64,000 nt of DNA from an uncultured Oscillatoriales cyanobacterium (GTDB lineage: Bacteria > Cyanobacteriota > Cyanobacteriia > Cyanobacteriales > Microcoleaceae). The stretch is from assembly GCA_903893625.1 (NCBI GenBank), contig CAITND010000189.1, forward strand, positions 51,820 to 115,819. The letters are read 5' to 3'. The notes under the pieces are model-generated. The model made no database searches. It saw only the letters and a list, made by a program, of their open reading frames with translations, and was not told where the DNA came from. Positions 7,604 through 16,055 of the stretch are shown here, in pieces. Position 1 is the stretch's first letter. Each line of letters starts with the position of its first letter. The translations under genes and the position numbers were made by a program.

Positions 7604-9076
7604 TCAAATATCTAAGTCTAACTCCATCTGATTAACTTTCACTTCTTTTTGTTTTTCAGCACTTTTAACAACTTCTAAACTTAAACGAATATTTAATCTT
7701 TTTTGATTTTCAATAATATCTTGGACTGTGACAATTTGAATCTTATCACAACTTTGACTCATGTATTGACTCTGATAATAACCAGCAGATTTTGCCGTTT
7801 TTATCATATCTTTAGTGGGATTTTCTAAAGTTATAAATATGGCTATACTAGCATTTTCTAGGGTCATTGTTCCTATTAAATCTCGGATATCTCCTGGTTT
7901 TACTTTTCCTGATTTGACTTGAAAAATTATCTTTTCAGGTTCATTTTGATTACCTTGAAAGTAAGCAATTCCGTCTACACCTTGATCTGCACCTTTTTTA
8001 GTTTTAATGATTCCTTTGTTATCAGTATAAGTTAAGATTGCCCATTTTTCAAATTCTTTTCGAGTGCGATCGTCTGCTTTATTTGCTAATTCTGTTGCAC
8101 TTTCTATATCTTTAGGAATACCATGCAGTTTAATAGTCTGTAAAACCCCTTTTTCAAAGCTATCTTCTAATCTTCTTAAGATTAAACTAATACTTTGATA
8201 AGTAATATCAATTCCTATCCATTTTCGGTCTAATCTTTGGGAAACTGCAACGGTTGTACCACATCCACAATAAGCATCTAATATCACATCATTTTCGTTA
8301 GAACTTGCTTTAATTATTCTTTCTAATAATGCTTCTGGTTTCTGTGTTGGATAACCTAATCTTTCTGAACTTTCTGAACCGATAGAAGGTATATCAAAAA
8401 CATCTTTTTGAAAAACCATTGAATATTGTAATCCTGTTTCTTTATCTATTTGAAAATCACTTTTTTTAAATCCATATTTGTGCATCATATAAGATTTTTC
8501 TTTTTGAGGATTAAATAAATATTTTTTTGTTTTTGTATAAAAAAATATCACATCATGTTTTCTAGCAAATCTTTTTTTTGTTGCTCCTCCTGTTTTATAA
8601 CTCCAAATAATTTCGTTTTGAAATTCTCCACCCTGAGAACAAAAAACAGCATCTAATACTAATTTTAAATAATGACTTGCATTCGGATCACAATGTAAAT
8701 AAAAACTACCTGTAGGTTTTAAAACTCGATAAATTTCTGTTATTCTTAAAGTCATACTCACTAAATAAGCAAGTAAACTTCCTGTTCCTAAAACATTCCT
8801 TAAACCTGTAATTAAAGCAATACATTGATGGGTAAATTTACCATTATAATTAGTAATAATTTCATCTATTCCATGAATAGCGTAATCATCCCATTCCCAG
8901 GTATCAATAAACGCCTGTGCTTGAGCTTTATCCTCTGAACCAATATTATTATAGATTTGATTGTAATTGCGTTTAGAATTAAAAGGAGGATCAATATAAC
9001 ATAGGTCAACTGATTCATCTTTAATGTAACGTCTTAAAACTTCTAAATTATCGCCATAATAAAGTTGATTAACCAT
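7604..9076 (-). CDS. DNA methyltransferase fused to an Mrr-like restriction nuclease domain
   Basis: This is a 490-residue fusion. The N-terminal half is a beta-class amino-methyltransferase (N6-adenine or N4-cytosine): the catalytic motif DPPF is at residues 29-32 and the S-adenosylmethionine motif (LDAYCGCGTTVAVSQRL) follows near residue 267, in that order. The target-recognition segment lies between. From about residue 335 an Mrr-like nuclease domain follows: TRKEFEKWA, GADQGVDGIAYF, then IIFQVKSGKVKPGDIRDL, the D...QxK arrangement of the catalytic pocket. I start it at 9076 (MVNQLYYGDN); four codons further upstream is possible. It is divergent from the STAND NTPase at 9274. A single chain could both modify and cut, or the nuclease could act on differently modified DNA. 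Confidence 0.85.
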   Translation of the reverse strand: MVNQLYYGDNLEVLRRYIKDESVDLCYIDPPFNSKRNYNQIYNNIGSEDKAQAQAFIDTWEWDDYAIHGIDEIITNYNGKFTHQCIALITGLRNVLGTGSLLAYLVSMTLRITEIYRVLKPTGSFYLHCDPNASHYLKLVLDAVFCSQGGEFQNEIIWSYKTGGATKKRFARKHDVIFFYTKTKKYLFNPQKEKSYMMHKYGFKKSDFQIDKETGLQYSMVFQKDVFDIPSIGSESSERLGYPTQKPEALLERIIKASSNENDVILDAYCGCGTTVAVSQRLDRKWIGIDITYQSISLILRRLEDSFEKGVLQTIKLHGIPKDIESATELANKADDRTRKEFEKWAILTYTDNKGIIKTKKGADQGVDGIAYFQGNQNEPEKIIFQVKSGKVKPGDIRDLIGTMTLENASIAIFITLENPTKDMIKTAKSAGYYQSQYMSQSCDKIQIVTVQDIIENQKRLNIRLSLEVVKSAEKQKEVKVNQMELDLDI

Positions 9077-9273
9077 TATTTTTAGCAAATTACTTTGCTT
9101 GAGTCAAACTTGATTAATCATTTTTATACTAAATTGATTTTTTGTCATAGTGGAAAATATCTGATATTACCTGATGTTTTATTAAGAAGTATTAAGACAA
9201 TACCTGAAAAAACCTGATAATCTGGAAGGAAATTGAGTTATAATGACTAAAAGTGTTACCTCATCTAACTTTT

Positions 9274-10647
9274 ATGACTGTTACAGAAATTTTACAATTT
9301 GTAGATAGCTTAGTATTTTCTGAGACAGAGAAGCATTTAGATGATCTGCAAAAAAAGATTGTTGAAGAAGTATTTAAAGGTAAAACTTATCAGCAAATTG
9401 CAGACATTTATGATTATGATGAGGGTTATATTGGTGATGAATGTAGGAAGTTATTTAAAATTTTATCTGAACAGTTAGGAGAAAATATTAATAAATCTAA
9501 TTTTTGTTGGACTATAGAAAGATTACAACTAAAATCATCACCGCTTATTATACACACAAACAGTAACCATAGTAAGCAAAATAATAATCATACTTTTAAT
9601 TTTTGTGTGCCAAGTGTAAACGAGTCTAATAACAATCAAGAAAAAAACCTAAACACTAAATCTAAATCAGTTTATTACGATTTAACCCTAGCTCCTCAAA
9701 TCATAAATTTTTATAACCGAGAAACTGAACTTAAAACTATTTCTAATTGGATATTAAAGCAAAATACTCGTTTAATCTCAATATTAGGATTATCGGGAAT
9801 GGGTAAAACTGCTCTTGTTAAAAGATTTATTGATTTAAACTTAGATCAATTTGAAGCTATTATCTGGAGAAGTTTAAAATATCCTAAACCTTTAGAGTTG
9901 CTGGTTAAGGATTTATTGAATATTATTAAACCAGAAGACAAACAAACTATAGATGATCAAGTCAAACAATTATTAGATATACTCATTAATAAAAAATGTT
10001 TAATTATCCTTGATGATGTGCAGAATATCTTTACTCCGGGTCAATTCGCGGGACAATATCAACCGGAATATCAAAGTTATCAAAACTTTTTTACCTTGAT
10101 CACAGAAATTGAACATCAGAGTAGTTTCATTTTAATTAGTCAAGAAAAATATGCAGAAATGGAATGTTTAGATGAGCAGTTATATCCAGTTAAGTGTTTA
10201 GAATTATCGGGTTTATATGATACTAATATTTTGAATAATAAAGGGTTGGAAAATCAAGAATTTTGGTTAAATTTAATTAATTTATATGAAGGAAATCCTA
10301 GTTATTTAAAAAGTATTGCTATTTCAATTAAAAATATATTTGATGGTGATGTTGCTGAGTTTTTAGATGAGAATGAATTAGTGATTACTCAAGAGATGCG
10401 ATCGCATTTTAACCAACTGTTTAACCGACTCTCACCTATTGAACAACAAATCGTTTTAAAATTAAGTCAATTTGAGCAACCTTTATCCAGAGAAACATTG
10501 AGAGAAAGTGTAAAGTTATCATCAACGGATTTAATTAATGGATTACAATCTTTACAACAACGGTATTTAGTTACTAAAATTAAACAGGATCAAATTATGT
10601 TTAAATTGTCTTCTGTTTTTAGAGAATTTGTAAAAAACTTTTGTTAA
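9274..10647 (+). CDS. STAND (NB-ARC-type) NTPase with N-terminal HTH-like domain
   Basis: This 457-residue protein starts at ATG 9274 (MTVTEILQF); a GTG seven codons upstream is possible. The N-terminus (GKTYQQIADIYDYDEGYIGDECRKLFKILSEQLG) looks like the small HTH domain seen at the front of many cyanobacterial NB-ARC proteins. After a low-complexity linker comes the ATPase: FYNRETELKTISNWIL, the Walker A GLSGMGKTAL (about residues 172-181), Walker B CLIILDDV (about 242-249), and a winged helix (LNRLSPIEQQIVLKLSQFEQPLSRETLRESV). It ends right after that domain, without the WD40 or TPR sensor repeats usual in this class. It may be a truncated or minimal signalling ATPase. It is divergent from the methyltransferase fusion. 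Confidence 0.85.
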   Translation: MTVTEILQFVDSLVFSETEKHLDDLQKKIVEEVFKGKTYQQIADIYDYDEGYIGDECRKLFKILSEQLGENINKSNFCWTIERLQLKSSPLIIHTNSNHSKQNNNHTFNFCVPSVNESNNNQEKNLNTKSKSVYYDLTLAPQIINFYNRETELKTISNWILKQNTRLISILGLSGMGKTALVKRFIDLNLDQFEAIIWRSLKYPKPLELLVKDLLNIIKPEDKQTIDDQVKQLLDILINKKCLIILDDVQNIFTPGQFAGQYQPEYQSYQNFFTLITEIEHQSSFILISQEKYAEMECLDEQLYPVKCLELSGLYDTNILNNKGLENQEFWLNLINLYEGNPSYLKSIAISIKNIFDGDVAEFLDENELVITQEMRSHFNQLFNRLSPIEQQIVLKLSQFEQPLSRETLRESVKLSSTDLINGLQSLQQRYLVTKIKQDQIMFKLSSVFREFVKNFC

Positions 10648-10659
10648 GGTTAAAATTAT

Positions 10660-10845
10660 TTATTTTGATAATTTATTTAAGGCATCAGTCATTTTTTGAC
10701 CATTAGACTTGGTTTCCGATGTTGATATTTCTTCTTCTAAAAAAGTAATTTTAACTTTAACTGAACTATCTAAGTTGATGTCGGGAGTTTGATCCAGCCA
10801 TTGAATAGAATTGTTTTTTAAAATAGCGTTGAAAGTTTTTAGCAT
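10660..10845 (-). CDS. Small antitoxin-like protein (orphan)
   Basis: This is a 61-residue protein beginning MLKTFNAILKNNSIQWLDQT. The form resembles the small cyanobacterial antitoxin-like proteins that precede PIN toxins: a beta-rich N-terminal half (VKVKITFLEEE) and a charged helical tail (GQKMTDALNKLSK). No toxin follows; downstream lies the convergent end of the STAND gene. The frame extends 14 codons further upstream to 10887, but the ATG at 10845 fits the family better. The assignment is by form only. Confidence 0.45.
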   Translation of the reverse strand: MLKTFNAILKNNSIQWLDQTPDINLDSSVKVKITFLEEEISTSETKSNGQKMTDALNKLSK

Positions 10846-10916
10846 GATTTTTTTAATAATTAATAATTGGCTAATTCTGGTGAACACCTACAAGAAGCAT
10901 AAACTAATAATTGTAC

Positions 10917-11012
10917 TATAGCAATCCTAAATAGGTTGTAATATTTTAGGGTAGGGGTTGGGTCTCCCAACCCCTACAGGTTTTGATCACAAATTATTTA
11001 GACTTGCTATAT
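10917..11012. repeat. MITE-like element with terminal inverted repeats
   Basis: About 96 bp bounded by TATAGCAATCCTAAAT on the left and ATTTAGACTTGCTATA on the right, which are imperfect inverted repeats. It encloses a hairpin with arms GTAGGGGTTGGG and CCCAACCCCTAC. A second element with a similar core and right end (GTAGGGGTTTGG..., ATTTAGGATTGCTATA) lies at 33562-33655. It is too short to encode a transposase, so it is a non-autonomous element or a structured repeat. Confidence 0.65.
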
Positions 11013-11557
11013 ATAGAATTAAAATTTTTTAGCCTGATTTTTTGCTTTGGGCTGCTGAGATCGATGACGGCTGCACTCCCGCCCTCCCCCTGCTCTCCCC
11101 AGATAAGCAACCCTCCTCTTTTCTCCATACCGTTAGCAGTTGGGAACGCCCACTCCACAGACCCCTCTCTTCTTCTTCACAAAATTTACACTTTTTTGTC
11201 TCTGCACCGCCCTATACTTCTAAATGTAGGCTATTGCAGGATAATGTTGAACAGGAATTCAAAATGTCAACGTTTTGAACCAGCAGGCAGAAGGATACGG
11301 TAACATCCCGCCACAACCCCATCTAACCTAACTCTCCTGTTGACTTCGTTTATACAGTTAACGACTTTGCGGGATTAGGTTTAGTAAGAAATTAAAGCTG
11401 AAACCCCTACAAACATCTATCCTTTACCGAAAGTCTACCGCCATCCAATCCATAATTTTGGGATAAATCCTTTTAGATTTGGGGTTGAGTTATCTCTCAA
11501 ACCTTTAAAATCTAAAATTCTTGCCTCTTAAGTGAAAGTTTTAAGGAATATAGTCTC
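11013..11557. other. Intergenic region, no gene recognised
   Basis: This 545-bp stretch holds short open frames with low-complexity, proline- and serine-rich translations that look non-coding. The promoter and leader of the coiled-coil gene at 11558 must lie near its 3' end. A Shine-Dalgarno-like AAGGAATA is seen about 10 nt before its ATG. No RNA gene or other repeat was recognised. Confidence 0.5.
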
Positions 11558-12619
11558 ATGTCCACCAATAGAAAAAAACGCACTCCTTCTAATCCCAGTC
11601 CTGCTTCTGCCATTAGTGACAAAGTAAAAGTTACGGTTTCATTAACGGCTAATTCAGCGCAACATTTAGAAACCTTCGCTAAAGAATTAGGAGTCTCAAA
11701 ATCTGAATTATTTGAACGCCTAGCCAAAGGAGAGTTAAATCTAGCCACAGAAGGCCAACAAACAACCCCTTCTACTTCCCCAGAAACGGAAGCAACTGTT
11801 AATGTAGAATCTCCTGCACCCTCGACTAACGAAGCTGAACTCAAACAGCAGATTGAAGAACAGGCGAATACCATTCAAGAGTTACAGCAACAACTCGCTA
11901 GGGTATCGGAGTTAGAAGCTCAACTGGCACAAACCGTTGATTCTGCAACCTATGAAGCCTTAAAACAAGAAGCAGAAAACCTAAAACAAACCGTTACTGA
12001 TCTGCAAAATCAACTGAAACAAAAAGTAACACAAACTGTTAACTCAAAAGCGTATCAGGCTTTACAAAAAGCATCTGAAAAACAGCAATCAACGATTGCT
12101 CAATTACAAACTCAATTAACTCGAATTACTGAATTAGAACAACAATTAGCAGCAGCTATTCCGGCAGAAACCCACCAAGCCTTGCAACAAGAGTTAGAAC
12201 AGGAACGAAATACCAAAGCGCAATTGAGTCAGCATATTGAAGCTCTGGAAAAAGAACTAAACCAAAGCAATAGTTTTCTAGCTCAACTGCAAATGAAACA
12301 GGAGATAATTACCGAACTAGAAGGAAAATTAGCTCAGAGTATTCCGGCGGAAACTTATCAGCAATTAGAATATCTTTGTACAACCCAAAGAAATCAAATG
12401 GCGACCCTTGAACAAAAATTAATGGATTTAGTTTCGACTAAAATACAACAGCAAGAAACCCCGAATACAACCGTTAATTATGATACTCTCAAAAACTATT
12501 TGCAAGAACAAGATAATTTAATTAACGTCTTGCAAAAACGGGTTGTAGAATTGCAAGGATTAGCTTCCTTTGGAGAATCTCAACTGTCTAAATGGCGAAA
12601 TCGCACCTATAACAGTTAA
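11558..12619 (+). CDS. Ribbon-helix-helix-like protein with long coiled coil
   Basis: This is a 353-residue protein. The N-terminal segment after a Pro/Ser-rich leader (VKVTVSLTANSAQHLETFAKELGVSKSELFERLAKGEL, residues about 24-62) resembles a ribbon-helix-helix DNA-binding unit. The rest is a long glutamine- and glutamate-rich coiled coil with repeated blocks such as ELEQQLAAAIPAETHQALQQ and ELEGKLAQSIPAETYQQLE, each about 40-75 residues apart. No membrane segment or signal peptide is seen. It could be a DNA- or chromosome-associated structural protein; I do not recognise a named family. It stands alone, followed by a small hairpin at 12630-12646. Confidence 0.6.
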   Translation: MSTNRKKRTPSNPSPASAISDKVKVTVSLTANSAQHLETFAKELGVSKSELFERLAKGELNLATEGQQTTPSTSPETEATVNVESPAPSTNEAELKQQIEEQANTIQELQQQLARVSELEAQLAQTVDSATYEALKQEAENLKQTVTDLQNQLKQKVTQTVNSKAYQALQKASEKQQSTIAQLQTQLTRITELEQQLAAAIPAETHQALQQELEQERNTKAQLSQHIEALEKELNQSNSFLAQLQMKQEIITELEGKLAQSIPAETYQQLEYLCTTQRNQMATLEQKLMDLVSTKIQQQETPNTTVNYDTLKNYLQEQDNLINVLQKRVVELQGLASFGESQLSKWRNRTYNS

Positions 12620-12629
12620 GCAAAAGTAG

Positions 12630-12646
12630 GATGGGCTATGCCCATC
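12630..12646. terminator. Short hairpin downstream of the coiled-coil gene
   Basis: The arms are GATGGGC and GCCCATC with a three-base loop. It lies 11 nt after the stop codon at 12619. There is no clear T-run, so it may be only a weak terminator or a dispersed palindrome. Confidence 0.4.
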
Positions 12647-12807
12647 TTAAACCTCAAACCCGTAAAGGATAAAACCCTCTCAAGACGTAACCTTCAAAAA
12701 AATATTAAAATAAATTAAGTTTTTCCGGTTTTTTGACCGAATCCCTAACCAGGGAAGTGTAACTGAGCTTAGGATAAAGTGCAGATGGTTTAATCAAAAA
12801 CACAACT

Positions 12808-15201
12808 ATGGTAACTCTTTACGTTAACCCCGCCACTGGAAATGATTTCAGTTCCGGCGAGTCAAATTCCCCCTTTAAAACCTTAAAAAAAGCCCTGTCT
12901 CAAGCCCAGTCTGGAACAACGATTTACCTCGAAGCGGGCACTTATAATAGTTTAAGTGGTGAAGCTTTTCCCCTCACCGTCCCTTCTGGGGTCATCGTTA
13001 TTGGGAATGAATCGGGTAAAGGCAGTGGGATTTTAATCGAAGGCAATGGACTCTATACCAGTCCCAGTGCTGCCAGTCAAAATATTACTATTTTGATGCA
13101 AAATAACGCCCAATTGCGCGGTGTCACCGTCACCAATATTCAAAGCCGAGGAACAGGGATTTGGATTGAATCTCAATCTCCGATTATTGCTAACTGTACG
13201 TTAACCCGATGCAAACGAGAAGGGGTTTATGCCGTCGGTGCAGGAAATCCCCAAATTCTCAATAGTATTTTTATTCAAAATGAAGGGTATGGGGTTTCTA
13301 TTGAAGGGGAAATCAAAGGAGAAATTCAAGGCAATACCTTTCAAAATACCGGATATGGTCTTTCCATAAAAGATCAAGCTGCTCCTTTAATTCGGGATAA
13401 TGCTATTGTAGAAAATCGTTCTGGATTATTAATTGCCGATCACGCTAAACCGATTCTGCGTCAAAACTTAATTGAACGCAATAGCGGGGATGGGGTTGTG
13501 ATTATGAATCAAGCCACACCCGATTTAGGAACCGTGCAAACTCCAGGGGGAAATACCATTCGCAATAATGGCGGTTTTGATGTTCAAAATGCCGGGAATG
13601 CCAGCTTAACTTCTTTTGGAAATATTATTAGTCCTACTCGCGTTAAAGGAACTATACAAGTCGTGACTCAAACTGTACCGATGGCTGCATCTGCCACTCT
13701 ATTTGTTAATTCTGCCACAGGCAATGATTCTGCTACAGGCGGTCAATCAGACCCCTTAAAAACCATTGCTAAAGCTATTAGTCGCGCCCAATCAGGAACC
13801 CTGATTCAAGTCGCTCCAGGAAGCTATAACGCAGCCAGTGGGGAAGTGTTTCCTCTGATTGTGCCATCGGGAGTTACAATCGTCGGGAACGAAGCTACAA
13901 AGGGCAAAGATGTCGTAATTTTAGGCAGTGGTACGTTTACCAGTCCCAGTTCAGCGGCTCAGAATGTTACGATTTTGATGCAAAATAACGCGACGGTTAA
14001 AGGTGTCAGCGTTACGAATGACAAAACGCGAGGAACTGGAATCTGGGCTGAATCCGTTTATTGTACCGTTGCCAGTTGTACTTTATCAAAATCTAAACGG
14101 GAAGGGTTATTTGCAACGGGAACAGCTATTCCTGCGGTGCTGAATAGTGATTTTATTGAAAATGTTGGTAATGGTATCGCTTTAGCGGGAAATGCGAAAG
14201 GAGAAATTCGGGGAAATAAATTCCAAAATACCGGATATGCGATCGCCGTGCAAGCCTCTGCCGCTCCATTAATTATTGAAAACGAAATTCTGGAAAACCG
14301 TTCTGGTCTGGTGTTATCAGGACAATCTAAACCAGTATTACGGAAAAATCAAGTTAAGAAGAATCTCCAAGATGGATTAACGGTAATTGCTGATTCCGCC
14401 CCGGATATGGGCAACCCTCAAGATAATGGCGGGAATGTGTTTGTTGATAATGGCAAATATGATGTGCAAAATGCCAGTAAATTCACATTAGTTTCAGTGG
14501 GAAATCAAATTAACCCGACTCGGACATTAGGAAGTATTGAATTTAGTGCCAATGAAAGTCCGACTCCCTCCCCCACACCAACCCCAACTCCTGGCCCCAG
14601 TCCCACACCGACTCCGGTTCCTGGGGGGGCGAAATTCAACGATATTGGTTCTCATTGGGCGAGACCGTTTATTGAACGGTTAGCGGATATGGGAATTATT
14701 AGCGGCTTTCCCGATGGTTCATTTAAACCCGATGCGACCTTAACTCGCGCCCAACACGCCGCGATGTTGATGAAAGCGTTTACACTGACCCCCATTCGAG
14801 AAGCCATCGCTTTTACAGATGTTCCAGCAGATTTTTGGGGGAAAGAAGCCATTAATCAGGCAAATCGGGCGGGTTTCCTATCCGGTTATCCTGATAAAAC
14901 CTTCCGACCCAATCAAAATTTAACTCGTTCTCAAGCCATTGTTTCCTTAGTGAATGGGTTGAAATTAACCGGGGGAACATCGAATAGTTTGAGTGTTTAT
15001 ACTGATCGCGCTCAAATTCCGGCTTTTGCTGTTAATGCCATGATTACAGCAACGGAATTAAACATGGTGGTGAATTACCCGAAGAAAGAGGTATTTAACC
15101 CCTTAAAAGATGTTACCCGTGCGGAAATTGCAGCGATTTTCTATCAAACCTTAGTAGCCGTTAATCGGGCGCAAGCGATTGATTCTCCTTACATTGTTTA
15201 A
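12808..15201 (+). CDS. Duplicated DUF1565 beta-helix protein with three SLH domains
   Basis: This is a 797-residue predicted surface-associated protein. Residues 1-285 and 295-590 are two copies of a DUF1565/right-handed beta-helix module; both begin LYVNPATGND or LFVNSATGND and contain matching PLTVPSGV/PLIVPSGV, ILMQNNA, RGTGIW and QNTGY segments. A proline/threonine-rich linker (PTPSPTPTPTPGPSPTPTPVPG) follows. Three S-layer homology repeats come next: FNDIGSHWARPFIERLADMGIISGFPDGSFKPDATLTRAQ, FTDVPADFWGKEAINQANRAG, and a diverged third (YTDRAQIPAFAVNAM). SLH domains bind cell-wall polymers or peptidoglycan. No signal peptide precedes the first strand, which is odd for a cell-wall protein. 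Confidence 0.85.
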   Translation: MVTLYVNPATGNDFSSGESNSPFKTLKKALSQAQSGTTIYLEAGTYNSLSGEAFPLTVPSGVIVIGNESGKGSGILIEGNGLYTSPSAASQNITILMQNNAQLRGVTVTNIQSRGTGIWIESQSPIIANCTLTRCKREGVYAVGAGNPQILNSIFIQNEGYGVSIEGEIKGEIQGNTFQNTGYGLSIKDQAAPLIRDNAIVENRSGLLIADHAKPILRQNLIERNSGDGVVIMNQATPDLGTVQTPGGNTIRNNGGFDVQNAGNASLTSFGNIISPTRVKGTIQVVTQTVPMAASATLFVNSATGNDSATGGQSDPLKTIAKAISRAQSGTLIQVAPGSYNAASGEVFPLIVPSGVTIVGNEATKGKDVVILGSGTFTSPSSAAQNVTILMQNNATVKGVSVTNDKTRGTGIWAESVYCTVASCTLSKSKREGLFATGTAIPAVLNSDFIENVGNGIALAGNAKGEIRGNKFQNTGYAIAVQASAAPLIIENEILENRSGLVLSGQSKPVLRKNQVKKNLQDGLTVIADSAPDMGNPQDNGGNVFVDNGKYDVQNASKFTLVSVGNQINPTRTLGSIEFSANESPTPSPTPTPTPGPSPTPTPVPGGAKFNDIGSHWARPFIERLADMGIISGFPDGSFKPDATLTRAQHAAMLMKAFTLTPIREAIAFTDVPADFWGKEAINQANRAGFLSGYPDKTFRPNQNLTRSQAIVSLVNGLKLTGGTSNSLSVYTDRAQIPAFAVNAMITATELNMVVNYPKKEVFNPLKDVTRAEIAAIFYQTLVAVNRAQAIDSPYIV

Positions 15202-15231
15202 CTAACTTTTCTCCTGACATTGTTTAAGATT

Positions 15232-15266
15232 AAAAACCCGGTTTATGGCAGAAACCGGGTTTTTTT
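15232..15266 (+). terminator. Rho-independent terminator of the SLH gene
   Basis: The stem AAACCCGGTTT / AAACCGGGTTT encloses a short loop and ends in seven T. It lies about 30 nt past the SLH stop codon. It is of the same sequence type as the hairpin at 7548-7580. Confidence 0.85.
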
Positions 15267-15295
15267 AACAGCATTTTATTGATAGCGGGACTCTC

Positions 15296-15331
15296 CTGAA
15301 TTAATAGTGTAATATTACACTATTAATTCAG
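15296..15331. repeat. Perfect 36-bp palindrome
   Basis: Each half is CTGAATTAATAGTGTAAT and its exact reverse complement, with no loop. It lies about 95 nt upstream of the Uma2 gene at 15426 and about 30 nt after the SLH terminator. It could be an operator or the footprint of an excised element. Confidence 0.85.
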
Positions 15332-15425
15332 ATGCGTAACAGCTGATCTGGAGACTATGCGCCTGAGAGCAGCTGGGGGCATTATCCCAAAAGCAAACGT
15401 GAGTTAAATCAAGGAGAGAAAGAAG

Positions 15426-16001
15426 ATGACAGCATTAATTTTAAACAATTCAGAAATTACCCCCATTACCCATGACCAATTCTATCAACTTTGTGTTGCT
15501 AATCGAGACTTACGATTAGAACGTACAGCTAAAGGAGACTTAATTATTATGCCACCCACAGGAGGCGAAACCAGTAAGCGTAATTCCGATATTAACCTAG
15601 AGTTAGCATTATGGAATCGCCAAACCCAATTGGGCATAACTTTTGACTCATCGGGTGGATTTACACTTCCTAATGGGGCGGATTTTTCCCCTGATGCGGC
15701 TTGGATACCCTTAGAAAAATGGGAATCTCTAACAGCAGAACAAAAAACTAAATTTTTGCCCTTATCTCCTGATTTTGTTATAGAATTGCGTTCCCCTAGT
15801 GATTCTTTAAAACTACTACAATTAAAAATGCAGGAGTATATTGATAATGGTACTCGTTTAGGTTGGTTAATTAATCCGAAAAACCGCCAAGTCGAAATTT
15901 ATCATCAGGGGAGAGAAAAAGAAATTTTAGAAAACCCAACCACATTATCGGGAGAAGATATTTTACCCGGATTTGTTTTAAATATTTCATTAATTTGGTA
16001 A
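15426..16001 (+). CDS. Uma2 family endonuclease (DUF820), third copy in the window
   Basis: This is a 191-residue Uma2/DUF820 protein of a different subgroup from the pair at 3433-4672. It starts MTALILNNSEITPITHDQFYQLCVANRDLRLERTAKGDLIIMPPTGG, has the core FSPDAAWIPLEKWESLTAEQK and DFVIELRSPSDSLKLLQLKMQEYIDNGTRLGWLINP, where the D...ExR and following lysine-containing helix match the nuclease fold. A good ribosome binding site (AAGGAGAGAAAG) precedes the ATG. The upstream palindrome at 15296-15331 is a candidate control site. The role is unknown. Confidence 0.9.
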   Translation: MTALILNNSEITPITHDQFYQLCVANRDLRLERTAKGDLIIMPPTGGETSKRNSDINLELALWNRQTQLGITFDSSGGFTLPNGADFSPDAAWIPLEKWESLTAEQKTKFLPLSPDFVIELRSPSDSLKLLQLKMQEYIDNGTRLGWLINPKNRQVEIYHQGREKEILENPTTLSGEDILPGFVLNISLIW

Positions 16002-16055
16002 TACGAAGCTTACTCACCCTACGATAGTTTAGAATGTTTATTATTGTTAAAAATT

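Noticed and set aside
11042..11303. Plus-strand open frames in the gap before the coiled-coil gene
   Set aside because: Two overlapping frames with Pro/Ser/Leu-rich low-complexity translations, no ribosome binding site and no recognisable domain.
14652..14852. Minus-strand frame in the SLH region
   Set aside because: Shadow of the conserved SLH codons on the other strand.
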